Shown here one piece after another: positions 7,981-16,673 of a DNA stretch of 64,000 bases. Position numbers and translations under genes: made by a program. A model generated the notes under the pieces. It was not told the origin of the DNA, did not search any database, and was given only the letters and a program-made list of their open reading frames with translations. Every line of letters begins with the position of its first letter. Position 1 is the first letter of the stretch. This DNA comes from Paenibacillus glycanilyticus (GTDB taxonomy: Bacteria; Bacillota; Bacilli; Paenibacillales; Paenibacillaceae): assembly GCF_023715145.1 (NCBI RefSeq), contig NZ_JAMBNP010000010.1, positions 1 to 64,000 of the forward strand, given 5' to 3'.

Positions 7981-8889
7981 ATGGATTACCATATAGACAT
8001 CGAATTTAAACCGCTGAACGAAGCGATCAGTAGTTTGCATACCTATATTTGCCGAAAATCGCATAAGAAGCTCGATCTTTCACCAAGCTGGGCGCAGGAA
8101 ACCCGCATCAAGCTGACGCCGGATTTGGCCGAATGGCTGGATCGGCTAGCTATTGATCAGGAATGGAAGTATGCGTTTCTGCTTGTTCATTTGTGTCCGG
8201 AATCCGATGTTCCGGCCTTTGTGAATTGGCTGTCCAAGCACAGCACGGGTGATCTGTATGAAAGGATATCACCGTACAGCAGCAGCTTTCCGGTAGATAT
8301 GAATGCGTTTAGAGATAAGCTCCTCAGACTGTTCACCATGTGGCAGGAGCAATATTTCGGGCATATCAGCCCGCAAATATTGAGCAGCCTCGAGGGAGTT
8401 GCGGCGGAGAGAAAGAACGCCAAGTCAACACTGCCAGCCTGGCAGTTCATAGACGAGACGACAAATGGACTTATATTTGAGCCTATTCCCAATTTAAGCA
8501 AGCTTGTGCTTATTCCGCAGTATCATTTTCAGCCCATTAACGTGATATCGCACTTTAATCAGATAACGCTTTGCTACTACTCCGCGAGAGTGGATCTTAG
8601 CGAGGAAGATTTTTTATCCGCCCATGATTATCGCATCTTAAGAAGCTTGGGGGAGAAGAGCAGACTGAAGATCCTGCGTTATCTGCATCAAGGCCCAAGA
8701 ACTTTTATAGAAATTCATCGCCATTTAAAGCTGTCCAAAGGAATTACGCATGATCATATTACGAAACTTCGGAGCGCGGGACTGATTCATGCCCATTTCG
8801 AAGGCGAGAACTTGACGGTATACAGCTTGCGTGCCGGAGCGCTTGATCGTCTGCAACATGCTATTATGGATTATATAACCGGAAAATAG
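7981..8889 (+). CDS. Transcriptional regulator with C-terminal ArsR-like winged helix
   Basis: A 302-residue cytoplasmic protein. Residues 1-200 form an alpha/beta region with no motif I can name. The last 90 residues form a winged helix of ArsR type (RILRSLGEKSRLKILRYLHQ, then IEIHRHLKLSKGITHDHITKL as recognition region, then a wing ending in YSLR). This layout, an unknown sensor-like half plus a C-terminal ArsR domain, occurs in Paenibacillus regulators near transporters. ATG 7981 is preferred to an upstream GTG at 7975. It lies just before the second importer operon and is separated from it by a terminator, so control of that operon is plausible but inferred. Confidence 0.75.
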   Translation: MDYHIDIEFKPLNEAISSLHTYICRKSHKKLDLSPSWAQETRIKLTPDLAEWLDRLAIDQEWKYAFLLVHLCPESDVPAFVNWLSKHSTGDLYERISPYSSSFPVDMNAFRDKLLRLFTMWQEQYFGHISPQILSSLEGVAAERKNAKSTLPAWQFIDETTNGLIFEPIPNLSKLVLIPQYHFQPINVISHFNQITLCYYSARVDLSEEDFLSAHDYRILRSLGEKSRLKILRYLHQGPRTFIEIHRHLKLSKGITHDHITKLRSAGLIHAHFEGENLTVYSLRAGALDRLQHAIMDYITGK

Positions 8890-8897
8890 CCACTTGG

Positions 8898-8934
8898 AAA
8901 TGCCGCCATCCCCGAAAAGGGGGTGGCGGCATTT
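8898..8934 (+). terminator. Strong terminator after the regulator gene
   Basis: A perfect 16-bp stem (8898-8913 against 8919-8934) with a GAAAA loop, ending in ATTTTTG. It separates the regulator from the importer promoter. Confidence 0.9.
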
Positions 8935-8984
8935 TTGTTATTTCCTGTATTTCTTCGTAAAAAGAAATATTTTTTAGTTCTCTC

Positions 8985-9013
8985 TTTACAGAACTGTCTC
9001 GACTTTCTATAAT
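8985..9013 (+). promoter_or_regulatory. SigA-type promoter of the second importer operon
   Basis: TTTACA (8985-8990), a 17-base spacer and TATAAT (9008-9013) match the vegetative consensus closely. The leader of about 75 bases contains the dyad-like ATTCATAGTCGTTTAATCGG area before GGGAGGG and the ATG at 9093. Confidence 0.75.
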
Positions 9014-9092
9014 AAGGACTAAAGATTCCAATTCATAGTCGTTTAATCGGAATTAATCGGATATCAGTATTGTACATTATGGGAGGGTATTT

Positions 9093-10841
9093 ATGAAAAA
9101 GTTAACTTTAGCCACAACATCCGTCGTGCTTGCCGGCACCTTGCTCCTAGCTGCTTGCTCCGATAATAGCGGCGATGGCGGTAACCAGGCTCCTGCGAAC
9201 TCGCCGACATCCAGCAACACCAACGTTCAAGCTGGCGGTAATAACGCAAGCTCTGCACCGCAAGGCTCCGCGGACACGATCCTTGCCAGCGATATCAGCA
9301 AGCTGCCTGATCAAGCGAAGAAGCGGACGGATACGATTATCGTCGGACTCACCGACCCAAGCGGTGCATTTACTCCTTATTTCCAACAAAGCGGCTATGA
9401 CGGAAACGTCTCTTCGCTTCTCTATACCCCGCTTGTTACCGTGGATGATAAAGGCGCTCCTCAGCCAGGACTGGCGGAGAAATGGGAAGTATCGCCTGAC
9501 AGCTTGACCTATACGTTCCACCTGCGCAAGGATCTGAAATTCAGTGACGGCTCTCCGCTTACAAGCGATGACGTAGCGTTCACGTGGACGATCCTGAATG
9601 ACAAGTCGTATGACGGTGACTCGCAGGTTAACACGCTGGGTATTAAAGGAAGCGCGGCTTACAAAGACGGAAGCGCGACTTCTATCGAAGGCATCAAAGT
9701 GGTTGATCCGCAGACCATCTCTGTTACTTTGGAGAAGCCTAATGCGGCTGCGCTTGTCCTGCTTGGTTCCGATGTTCTGTCCAAGGCTTATTACGGCAAG
9801 GACTACAAGCAAGGCGATCTGGGCTATATGAAGCAGCTTAGCTCGAAGCCGATTGGCACTGGCCCGTACAAGCTGGAGAAATTCCTTCCAGGCCAAGAGG
9901 TTCGTTTCACGGCTAATGACAACTATTACGGCGAGAAGCCAAAGACTAAGAATTTCATCTACAAAACATCCGAGGGCGATACATGGCAATACCTCGAGAC
10001 AGGTGAGGTTGACTATGCGTCCTTCAGCGCTACTACCGAAAATATAGACAAGCTGAAGTCGCTCGGTTTCGTGAATATCGTTCCCTATACGCCAAGCACT
10101 TATAGCTTCCTGCAGCTCAACTTCGAGCATAAGGCGCTTCAGGATAAAAAGGTACGCCAAGCTTTGACTTACGGCTTAGACCGTCAAAGCATCTACGTCG
10201 ATGCCAACCAAGGTGCTGGTGTTGTCGCTAATATTCCATCTTCGCCAATCTCGTGGGCCTATACGGAAGATAACATTAACCCATACAAATTCGACACGGA
10301 AAAAGCGAAGTCGCTTCTCGATGAAGCCGGTTGGACCGTTGGTGCAGGCGGCATTCGCGAAAAAGACGGTGAGAAGTTGAAGATTCATTACCTTGGCTCT
10401 AAGAGCAAGAACACGGATATCTTCATCGCGGTTGCCAAAGAAGACTTCGCTGCGCTCGGTATTGAGTTTGAACCAGAAGTATTCGCCGATTTCAACTCGC
10501 TGTCCTCTAAGGTAGAAGGCGGAGACTATGACATGGTATCCTTCTCGACCCCTCTCTTGACGGATCCTTCCGACGGTTTGTTGCAATTTGTAGACGGCGA
10601 GATTAAAGGCTACAATAATCCGAAGTTCAAGGAGCTGTACGAGAAAGGTCTTGCTACTACCGACATCGAAGAACGCAAGGCGATTTACAAAGAAATTTTC
10701 CAGCTGCTTAACGATGATCTGCCGGTTATCTTTACCAATTACAAGAAAAGTGTTTATGCTTATAACGCAAGAATTGAGAACCTGTCCCTCAGCCCATTCT
10801 ACGGGCTGGCGTCAAGCCTGCCGAATTGGAACCTGAAGTAA
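9093..10841 (+). CDS. Extracellular solute-binding lipoprotein, family 5
   Basis: A 582-residue lipoprotein. Signal peptide with lipobox LLAAC (Cys22), then a Gly/Asn/Ser-rich tether to about residue 65. The family 5 hallmark YTFHLRKDLKFSDGSPLTSD lies near residue 150, and KVRQALTYGLDRQSIY near 355. It binds a peptide or related solute for the permeases encoded next. GGGAGGG precedes the ATG by five bases. It is longer than the paralogue at 5011-6624, because of the linker and an extended lobe, and the two are clearly divergent, so they probably differ in ligand. Confidence 0.92.
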   Translation: MKKLTLATTSVVLAGTLLLAACSDNSGDGGNQAPANSPTSSNTNVQAGGNNASSAPQGSADTILASDISKLPDQAKKRTDTIIVGLTDPSGAFTPYFQQSGYDGNVSSLLYTPLVTVDDKGAPQPGLAEKWEVSPDSLTYTFHLRKDLKFSDGSPLTSDDVAFTWTILNDKSYDGDSQVNTLGIKGSAAYKDGSATSIEGIKVVDPQTISVTLEKPNAAALVLLGSDVLSKAYYGKDYKQGDLGYMKQLSSKPIGTGPYKLEKFLPGQEVRFTANDNYYGEKPKTKNFIYKTSEGDTWQYLETGEVDYASFSATTENIDKLKSLGFVNIVPYTPSTYSFLQLNFEHKALQDKKVRQALTYGLDRQSIYVDANQGAGVVANIPSSPISWAYTEDNINPYKFDTEKAKSLLDEAGWTVGAGGIREKDGEKLKIHYLGSKSKNTDIFIAVAKEDFAALGIEFEPEVFADFNSLSSKVEGGDYDMVSFSTPLLTDPSDGLLQFVDGEIKGYNNPKFKELYEKGLATTDIEERKAIYKEIFQLLNDDLPVIFTNYKKSVYAYNARIENLSLSPFYGLASSLPNWNLK

Positions 10842-10850
10842 AAATAATGT

Positions 10851-10880
10851 CCCCTGCCCGGAGCAAATGCCGGGCAGGGG
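10851..10880 (+). promoter_or_regulatory. GC-rich intercistronic hairpin after the binding-protein gene
   Basis: CCCCTGCCCGG (10851-10861) pairs perfectly with CCGGGCAGGGG (10870-10880). It lacks a U-tract, so it looks like an mRNA 3'-end protector that favours the binding-protein transcript rather than a full terminator. The position matches the hairpin in the first importer operon. Confidence 0.65.
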
Positions 10881-10901
10881 ATGTGAGGTTAAGGAGCCGA
10901 T

Positions 10902-11855
10902 ATGAGCACTTATTTCGTGAAGAGATTGACCTACATGGCCATTATATTGCTCGCCGCTTCCTTTCTGATCTTTAGCTTGTACGCCTTGACGCCGGGTGAT
11001 TTCATCACAGGCAATATTAAATTAACCCCGGAACGCAAGGCGGAGCTGCGGGAAATTTACGGGCTTAGCAAGCCATTGATGGAGCGGTATCTCACTTGGA
11101 TGACGAATGCTATACATGGAGACTTCGGCTATTCCCTTGCCCAGCAGAAGCCGGTGCTCACCTTGTTCAATCAATACATCTGGAACTCGTTCCTGCTTGC
11201 GGTTGTTTCTACCTTCTTTACTTGGCTGATTGCCGTTGTGGTTGGAGTAATCGCCGCTTATAAACAATATTCCTGGTTTGATACGCTGGTGATGGTGCTA
11301 ATCTTTGCCGCGATGTCCATCCCATCCTTCTTCATTGGATTATTCCTGATTAAGGTGCTTGCCGTTGATTTGAAGTGGCTGCCGCCGGGAGGAATGATTA
11401 CGACGGGGAGCAACGCCCAGGGATTTGCCTATGTGAAGGAAGTTATTCACCATATGACGCTTCCGGTCATCGTTATGACGCTGCTTGGCGTTGGCTCGCT
11501 GACGCGTTACTTCCGCAGCAATATGATTGACGTCATTAAACAGGACTATATACGAACTGCCCGGGCAAAAGGGTTGACCGAGCGCAAGGTGTTATTCACT
11601 CACGCCCTTCGCAATGCCCTGCTGCCTGCCATTACGCTGGTGGGCTTCGAGCTTCCGGCTTTGTTCGGCGGGTCTCTTATTATTGAGAAGATCTTTAACT
11701 GGCCGGGCATCGGACAACTGTATATGCAGTCATTCGGACTGCGCGATTATCCGCTGCTTATGGGCTTTACGATGTTTATCGCCGTGCTGACGGTAATCGG
11801 AACACTATTGTCCGACATTCTGTATCATCTCGCGGATCCGCGGGTGAAGCTGTAG
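10902..11855 (+). CDS. Peptide-type ABC transporter permease, OppB/DppB-like
   Basis: A 317-residue permease starting MSTYFVKRLTYMAIILLAAS, with LTPGDFITGNIKLTPERKAELREIYGL cut here to note only the TPGD start of the family's N-terminal loop. The EAA loop is ARAKGLTERKVLFTHALRNA, and it ends DILYHLADPRVKL, the normal OppB C-terminus. AAGGAG precedes the ATG. It forms the membrane channel with the OppC-like protein encoded 17 bases downstream. Confidence 0.92.
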   Translation: MSTYFVKRLTYMAIILLAASFLIFSLYALTPGDFITGNIKLTPERKAELREIYGLSKPLMERYLTWMTNAIHGDFGYSLAQQKPVLTLFNQYIWNSFLLAVVSTFFTWLIAVVVGVIAAYKQYSWFDTLVMVLIFAAMSIPSFFIGLFLIKVLAVDLKWLPPGGMITTGSNAQGFAYVKEVIHHMTLPVIVMTLLGVGSLTRYFRSNMIDVIKQDYIRTARAKGLTERKVLFTHALRNALLPAITLVGFELPALFGGSLIIEKIFNWPGIGQLYMQSFGLRDYPLLMGFTMFIAVLTVIGTLLSDILYHLADPRVKL

Positions 11856-11872
11856 GAAGGGAGGACTTATAG

Positions 11873-12805
11873 ATGACGATTGCTAGTGGTGAAACGGCTC
11901 AGGGAATAAACGTCAATAAAAATCAATCACAAGTAAGGTCTTCGTTGTGGCGGCAATCCTTCCGGAGACTTGTACGCAATAAATTGGCGATAACGGGATT
12001 TGCTGTTGTCGTGATCATGTTTTTGGCTTGTTTTATCGGCCCCTTCTTCTCGCCTTATACGGATAACAAGATCAATATGGCGTTAATGAATCACGCCCCG
12101 AATGCCAAGCACTGGCTTGGCACCGATACGCTTGGACGGGACGTGCTGACCCGTGTGCTGCAGGCGGGGAGAATCTCGCTTACGGTGGGACTTGCTTCGA
12201 TGGTATTGTCCGTCTTCATCGGTACCCTGCTTGGCATTATTGCCGGTTACTATCGAGGTGTTGTCGACCAGCTCATTATGAGGCTGGCTGACTTGCTGCT
12301 GACGATACCAAGCCTTCCGCTTCTATTCATTATCGGTGCCTTGCTGTCTGAGTGGAAGGTACCGCCGGACTACCGGATGTATATCGTTATGCTGATGCTG
12401 AGTGTCGTCAGTTGGCCGGGATTAGCCCGGATGATCAGGGGCCAGATGTTGTCCTTGCGCGAGCGGGAGTTCATGCAGGCGACGATCGTGCTGGGCCTCA
12501 GCGATAGACGGAAGCTGTTCCGGCATCTGCTGCCGAATCTTGTTCCGCTTATTATCGTTATTGCAACGCTCAATATCGGCGGTGCGATATTGAGCGAATC
12601 GGTGCTTAGCTTCTTCGGCTTGGGCGTTATGCCTCCAACGCCGACATGGGGCAATATGATTGATGCCGCGAATAACATGATTGATTTCCAGGAGCGGCCA
12701 TGGCTGTGGGTACCGCCAGGCTTGTCCATTTTTGCGACTGTCATTGCCATCAATATATTTGGTGACGGCCTGCGCGATGTGCTGGATCCGAAACAGAAAA
12801 GGTAG
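11873..12805 (+). CDS. Peptide-type ABC transporter permease, OppC/DppC-like
   Basis: A 310-residue permease with a charged N-terminal tail of about 40 residues, then a membrane segment and HWLGTDTLGRDVLTRVLQAG, the OppC signature. The EAA loop is ATIVLGLSDRRKLFRHLLPN. It ends with GDGLRDVLDPKQKR, the standard C-terminus. GGGAGG precedes the ATG. It is the third gene of the operon and is followed 13 bases later by the first ATPase. Confidence 0.92.
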   Translation: MTIASGETAQGINVNKNQSQVRSSLWRQSFRRLVRNKLAITGFAVVVIMFLACFIGPFFSPYTDNKINMALMNHAPNAKHWLGTDTLGRDVLTRVLQAGRISLTVGLASMVLSVFIGTLLGIIAGYYRGVVDQLIMRLADLLLTIPSLPLLFIIGALLSEWKVPPDYRMYIVMLMLSVVSWPGLARMIRGQMLSLREREFMQATIVLGLSDRRKLFRHLLPNLVPLIIVIATLNIGGAILSESVLSFFGLGVMPPTPTWGNMIDAANNMIDFQERPWLWVPPGLSIFATVIAINIFGDGLRDVLDPKQKR

Positions 12806-12818
12806 GTGAGCTTCTATC

Positions 12819-13802
12819 ATGAAGGATTTGCTATCCATTGATCATCTCCAGACCTTCTTCAAGACGGAAGCCGGAACTGTCCGTGCCGTGGACGATGTCA
12901 GCCTGCGGATCAAGCCGGGCGAGACGGTCTGTATCGTAGGGGAATCTGGCAGCGGAAAAAGCATCACCGCCATGTCAGTCATGGGACTTATCGGGAATGC
13001 GGGCGGCAAGGTAGAGGGCGGCAGTATCCAGTTCCAGGATCGCGACCTGCTTAAGCTGTCCCGTAACGAGCTTCGTACCATACGCGGACATGAAATCGCG
13101 ATGATCTTCCAAGAGCCGATGTCTTCGCTTAATCCGGTTCTGAAGATCGGCGAGCAAGTGATTGAGCCGCTGATGGAGCATCTGAAGCTGAGCAGGAAGG
13201 CGGCACGTAAGCGTGCAATTGAGCTGATTAAGCAAGTGGGTATTTCCAGGGCGGAGCAGATTGTCGATGCGTATCCGCATGAATTAAGCGGCGGCATGCT
13301 GCAGCGCGTCATGATTGCCATGGCGATCTCCTGCGAGCCTAAGCTGCTTATTGCCGACGAACCAACTACGGCGCTCGACGTTACGATTCAGGCACAAATC
13401 CTGGATTTGCTTCGCAGCCTGAAGGAAGAGAGCGGGATGTCTATTCTGCTCATTACTCATGATCTGGGCGTGGTGGCCGAAATGGCCGATTACGTAGCCG
13501 TCATGTACGCCGGCAAGATCGTTGAGCAAGGTGAAGTAGAGGCGATTTTCGCGAATCCGAAGCATCCTTATACGAAGGGGCTGCTGCGTTCGAAGCCGAT
13601 CATGAATCAGCTGCAGGATGAGCTGTATTCCATTCCCGGACAAGTACCGAACCCGCTCGAGCTGACGGAGTCGTGCTACTTCCATGACCGGTGCGAGCAA
13701 TGCATGGCCATTTGCCGGACCAAGCAGCCGGAGCTTATCCCAGTAGGCGATTCGCAGCAAGCGGCTTGCTGGCTGTATGAGGAGGAGAAGCAGTATGCCT
13801 GA
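12819..13802 (+). CDS. Peptide-type ABC transporter ATPase, OppD/DppD-like
   Basis: A 327-residue ATPase: Walker A GESGSGKSITAMS, Q-loop IFQEPMSSLNP, signature SGGMLQRVMIAMA, Walker B LLIADEPTTALD, switch ITHDLGV. The C-terminal cysteine segment is present but altered (CYFHDRCEQCMAIC). Its stop codon overlaps the next start by eight bases (13795-13802), indicating coupled translation of the two ATPase subunits. Confidence 0.92.
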   Translation: MKDLLSIDHLQTFFKTEAGTVRAVDDVSLRIKPGETVCIVGESGSGKSITAMSVMGLIGNAGGKVEGGSIQFQDRDLLKLSRNELRTIRGHEIAMIFQEPMSSLNPVLKIGEQVIEPLMEHLKLSRKAARKRAIELIKQVGISRAEQIVDAYPHELSGGMLQRVMIAMAISCEPKLLIADEPTTALDVTIQAQILDLLRSLKEESGMSILLITHDLGVVAEMADYVAVMYAGKIVEQGEVEAIFANPKHPYTKGLLRSKPIMNQLQDELYSIPGQVPNPLELTESCYFHDRCEQCMAICRTKQPELIPVGDSQQAACWLYEEEKQYA

Positions 13803-14760
13803 AGCGTTGCTGGAAGTGCGCAATCTGAAAAAGTATTTTCCCATTCAGTCCGGGCTTCTGAATCGGACGGTTGGTCACGTAAAGGCCGTTGATGACCTCA
13901 GCTTCACGATCCGCAAAGGCGAGACCTTTGGTCTTGTGGGCGAGTCGGGCAGCGGCAAGAGCACGGTTGGCCGTTCGATTGTCCGCCTGACCGAGAAGAC
14001 CTCGGGCGACGTCCTGTTCAAAGGAACGGATATCTACTCGCTTCCGAAGGATGAGCTTCGTCAATTGCGGCCGGCTCTGCAGTTGATCTTCCAGGATCCG
14101 TACAGCTCGTTGAATCCGCGGGTGCGCGTCGGCGATGCGATCGGCGAGGCGCTTATTGATCATCAGCTGGCAGACACGTCGGAGATTCGTAATCGGGTGC
14201 TGGAGGTACTGGAGTTATGCGGTCTGTCTGATTATCACATTGATCGTCTTCCGCATGAGTTCTCGGGCGGCCAGCGTCAGAGGATCGGGATAGCCCGTGC
14301 GCTTGCGCTTAATCCGGAGCTTATCATTGCCGATGAGCCGGTGTCTGCGCTGGACGTATCGATTCAGGCTCAGATCATCAACCTATTCCGTAAGCTTCAG
14401 GAAACAAACGGATTATCTTATTTGTTTATCTCCCATGATCTAAGCGTTGTTGAGCACCTGTGTACGCGGATCGGCGTTATGTATCTGGGCTCCATGGTCG
14501 AGACGGGGACGAGGGAGGAATTGTTCCTCCGTCCGCAGCATCCGTATACGAAAGCGCTGCTGTCAGCGGTTCCTGTTCCTATTCCGAAGCTGAAGAGGGA
14601 ACGCATTGTGCTCAGCGGCGATATCCCGAATCCGGCTAATCCGCCATCCGGCTGCAAGTTCCATACCCGCTGCCCGTTTGCAACGGAGCGCTGCAAGGAA
14701 GAGGTGCCGGCCCTTCGGACCATTGGCACCGATCATATGGTGGCTTGCCATCTGGTTTAA
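13795..14760 (+). CDS. Peptide-type ABC transporter ATPase, OppF/DppF-like
   Basis: A 321-residue ATPase: Walker A GESGSGKSTVGRS, Q-loop IFQDPYSSLNPRV, signature SGGQRQRIGIARALAL, Walker B LIIADEPVSALD, switch ISHDLSV. A complete C-terminal GCKFHTRCPFATERC segment is present. The ATG at 13795 (MPEALLEV) is chosen over an upstream frame start because GGAGGAG lies seven bases before it. It is the last gene of the second importer operon and is followed by a strong terminator. Confidence 0.92.
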   Translation: MPEALLEVRNLKKYFPIQSGLLNRTVGHVKAVDDLSFTIRKGETFGLVGESGSGKSTVGRSIVRLTEKTSGDVLFKGTDIYSLPKDELRQLRPALQLIFQDPYSSLNPRVRVGDAIGEALIDHQLADTSEIRNRVLEVLELCGLSDYHIDRLPHEFSGGQRQRIGIARALALNPELIIADEPVSALDVSIQAQIINLFRKLQETNGLSYLFISHDLSVVEHLCTRIGVMYLGSMVETGTREELFLRPQHPYTKALLSAVPVPIPKLKRERIVLSGDIPNPANPPSGCKFHTRCPFATERCKEEVPALRTIGTDHMVACHLV

Positions 14761-14767
14761 ATAGTAG

Positions 14768-14820
14768 AAAAGGACTCTTTCGACGGTTATTGTAACGATA
14801 ACCGCCGAGCGAGTCCTTTT
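14768..14820 (+). terminator. Terminator of the second importer operon
   Basis: AAAAGGACTC (14768-14777) pairs with GAGTCCTTTT (14811-14820), with an inner CGGTTAT/ATAACCG stem and a T-run. It starts seven bases after the stop codon. Confidence 0.85.
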
Positions 14821-14877
14821 TACTTATTAGAGGAGAATCCGGAGAGTGTACTCCGAATTCAGCTTAGGGCGGCAATG

Positions 14878-15068
14878 CTACATTGGAATATATCCAATAT
14901 AATGGGCTCCCCATGCACCGGTCCTGAGTCTACGTTGGATTACGTCCAACATCATTAGCGGATCGGAGCGAAAAACGCCATTAACGGTTGATTTCCCTGT
15001 ATGAAATCCAACGTAGGAGTTGAATCCCGAGCTAATATTCGTAATACGTTGTACAAGATCCAACGTAC
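14878..15068. repeat. Fixed-geometry inverted repeat element, copy A
   Basis: Four short units related to TACGTTGGAT: forward at 14879 (TACATTGGAA) and 14931, inverted (ATCCAACGTA) at 15006-15015 and 15058-15067. Start-to-start distance of the forward pair is 52 bp, forward 2 to the far end of inverted 1 is 84 bp, and the inverted pair is 52 bp apart. The intervening sequence is unlike that in the other copies. The element lies between the ends of two convergent transcription units and contains no credible gene. Confidence 0.85.
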
Positions 15069-15118
15069 TAGGAGAAGGGGTAGGGTATGCGGAAAGGGAG
15101 CTTCTGCCCTTAATAAAA

Positions 15119-15153
15119 CAGCGGCCATGAAGCGCATGACTTCTTGGTCGCTG
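15119..15153 (-). terminator. Terminator of the response regulator gene
   Basis: CAGCGGCCATGAAG (15119-15132) pairs imperfectly with CTTCTTGGTCGCTG (15140-15153). On the minus strand it is followed by TTTTATT. It lies 15 bases past the stop of the minus-strand response regulator. Confidence 0.7.
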
Positions 15154-15167
15154 GCTGCTTTACGCCG

Positions 15168-16673
15168 TTAATGCTGCTGCCGGAACTCGCTCGGCGAGAC
15201 TTGGAAATGCTTCTTGAACACGCTCGAGAAATAAGTAGAGTCGTCGAAGCCGACGGTCTGGCAGATCTCCGAGATTTTCAAATCGGTATTGCGCAGCAGC
15301 ACCTGCGCCTTCTGCAGCTTGAGCCTGGTGACGTAGCCGGTGAAGGTCTCGCCGGTTTCTTTTTTGAACAAGGTGCTGAGGTAGCTCGGATTCAGATGGA
15401 TATTCTCGGCGACTTGCTTAATCGACAGCTCGCTGTCCAAATAATGCTCCTCTATATAATCGATGGCTTGCTGAATGCTGTTCACGTAAGGGTTGGCCTG
15501 CTGCTTCCAGCGGTCGAGGCGAGTCTCGAAATCCTGGCAGGCTGCCTTGAACCAGCTTCTGAGCTCCGCGCTTCCCGGAAGCAGATCCACCGTCTGCAGC
15601 AGCGAATCTGACGGTTTGTTCTGAGGGGGGAACAGCCCCAATACCTCGGAGATCTGATTCAGCGCCAGAGCATGGTTGATGACGAGGATTTTCCCGTCCG
15701 TCAGCTGCAGCAAGGCGGCTTGCCCGCCAATCTTCTCGAAGTAGTCATGCAAGGCGTGAAGATCGCCGGAGATGATGAGCGACATGATTTCATTTTTTAC
15801 CGCTTCAACCGCCTGATGCTTGCTCGTTCTGTCCGCGGCTTGAGGAGTCCTGGCCGGCTGCACGAGCTGCTCGTTATAACTGCTGTAAGCCGACACCAGC
15901 TTATTAATGTCCGAGCTTGGGCCAAGCAGAATACTCTCGATGCCGATGCCCAAATATTCGCGTACGGCAAGCTCCGCATGCTCCCGCCAGCAAGTCGAAT
16001 CAAGTCCGGAGGATACCGAGAGAATAAACTGGTCTTCCTTCAGAATAAGCAGCTTGGCAGCCGCATCCTCGCCGAGCGCAAGCTCCTGAACGATGTTGTA
16101 GATCCCGTATTGCAGCACGTACAGATCGTCTGCCCCATAAGGCTTACCCTCCGGAAAATAATCCGTTATCGTCACCAGCCACAGCCGGCTGTCTTCGAAC
16201 ATGTGGAGGAATTGCGAGGTCAGCTCCTGGTTCATCTGATACTTAAGCAGAATCGAGCGGAGCAGATGCTCCCTTGCGGTCTGCTGGTTCTTGCGCTTAA
16301 CCTGAAGCCGCTTGGAGGCGCTGCCCAGTATACGCGAAATATCCTCATCCGAGCAGGGCTTAAGCAAGAAGTCCATCGCTCCGTAACGGATAGCGGATTG
16401 CGCATATTGAAAGTCCTGGAAGCCGGTAATGATGATGAACAGCGTATCCAACCCATGCGCATGAATGCGCTCCGCCAGCTCGATCCCGTTCATAACCGGC
16501 ATGTGAATGTCCATCAGAATGAGGTCGGGCTTCAGCTCCAGTGTCTTCTGCCAGCCTTCCTCGCCGGTCTCCGCTTCTCCGATGACGGTCCAGCTCCTGC
16601 TCTGCGAGATCATAAACTTCAGCCCCTCGCGGAAATTAGGCTGGTCCTCTACAATTAACACGGTTCCCTTCAT
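15168..16673 (-). CDS. Response regulator with AraC-type DNA-binding domain (YesN-like)
   Basis: A 501-residue cytoplasmic regulator. The receiver domain (1-120) has the acidic pair Glu9-Asp10, phospho-acceptor Asp55 (LILMDIHMP), Thr83 and Lys105 (LLKP). A long central region (about 130-390) of unknown fold follows. The C-terminal AraC domain (about 395-501) has two helix-turn-helix units (LSIKQVAENIHLNPSYLSTL and LKISEICQTVGFDDSTYF) and ends in the typical QVSPSEFRQQ. Its start overlaps the kinase stop by four bases (ATGA). It very probably activates the divergent sugar-transporter genes, as in other YesMN-LplABC loci. Confidence 0.92.
   Translation of the reverse strand: MKGTVLIVEDQPNFREGLKFMISQSRSWTVIGEAETGEEGWQKTLELKPDLILMDIHMPVMNGIELAERIHAHGLDTLFIIITGFQDFQYAQSAIRYGAMDFLLKPCSDEDISRILGSASKRLQVKRKNQQTAREHLLRSILLKYQMNQELTSQFLHMFEDSRLWLVTITDYFPEGKPYGADDLYVLQYGIYNIVQELALGEDAAAKLLILKEDQFILSVSSGLDSTCWREHAELAVREYLGIGIESILLGPSSDINKLVSAYSSYNEQLVQPARTPQAADRTSKHQAVEAVKNEIMSLIISGDLHALHDYFEKIGGQAALLQLTDGKILVINHALALNQISEVLGLFPPQNKPSDSLLQTVDLLPGSAELRSWFKAACQDFETRLDRWKQQANPYVNSIQQAIDYIEEHYLDSELSIKQVAENIHLNPSYLSTLFKKETGETFTGYVTRLKLQKAQVLLRNTDLKISEICQTVGFDDSTYFSSVFKKHFQVSPSEFRQQH

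Noticed and set aside
14878..15068. CRISPR array
   Set aside because: The repeats are only about 10-25 bases, occur as two forward and two inverted copies, and no cas gene is present.
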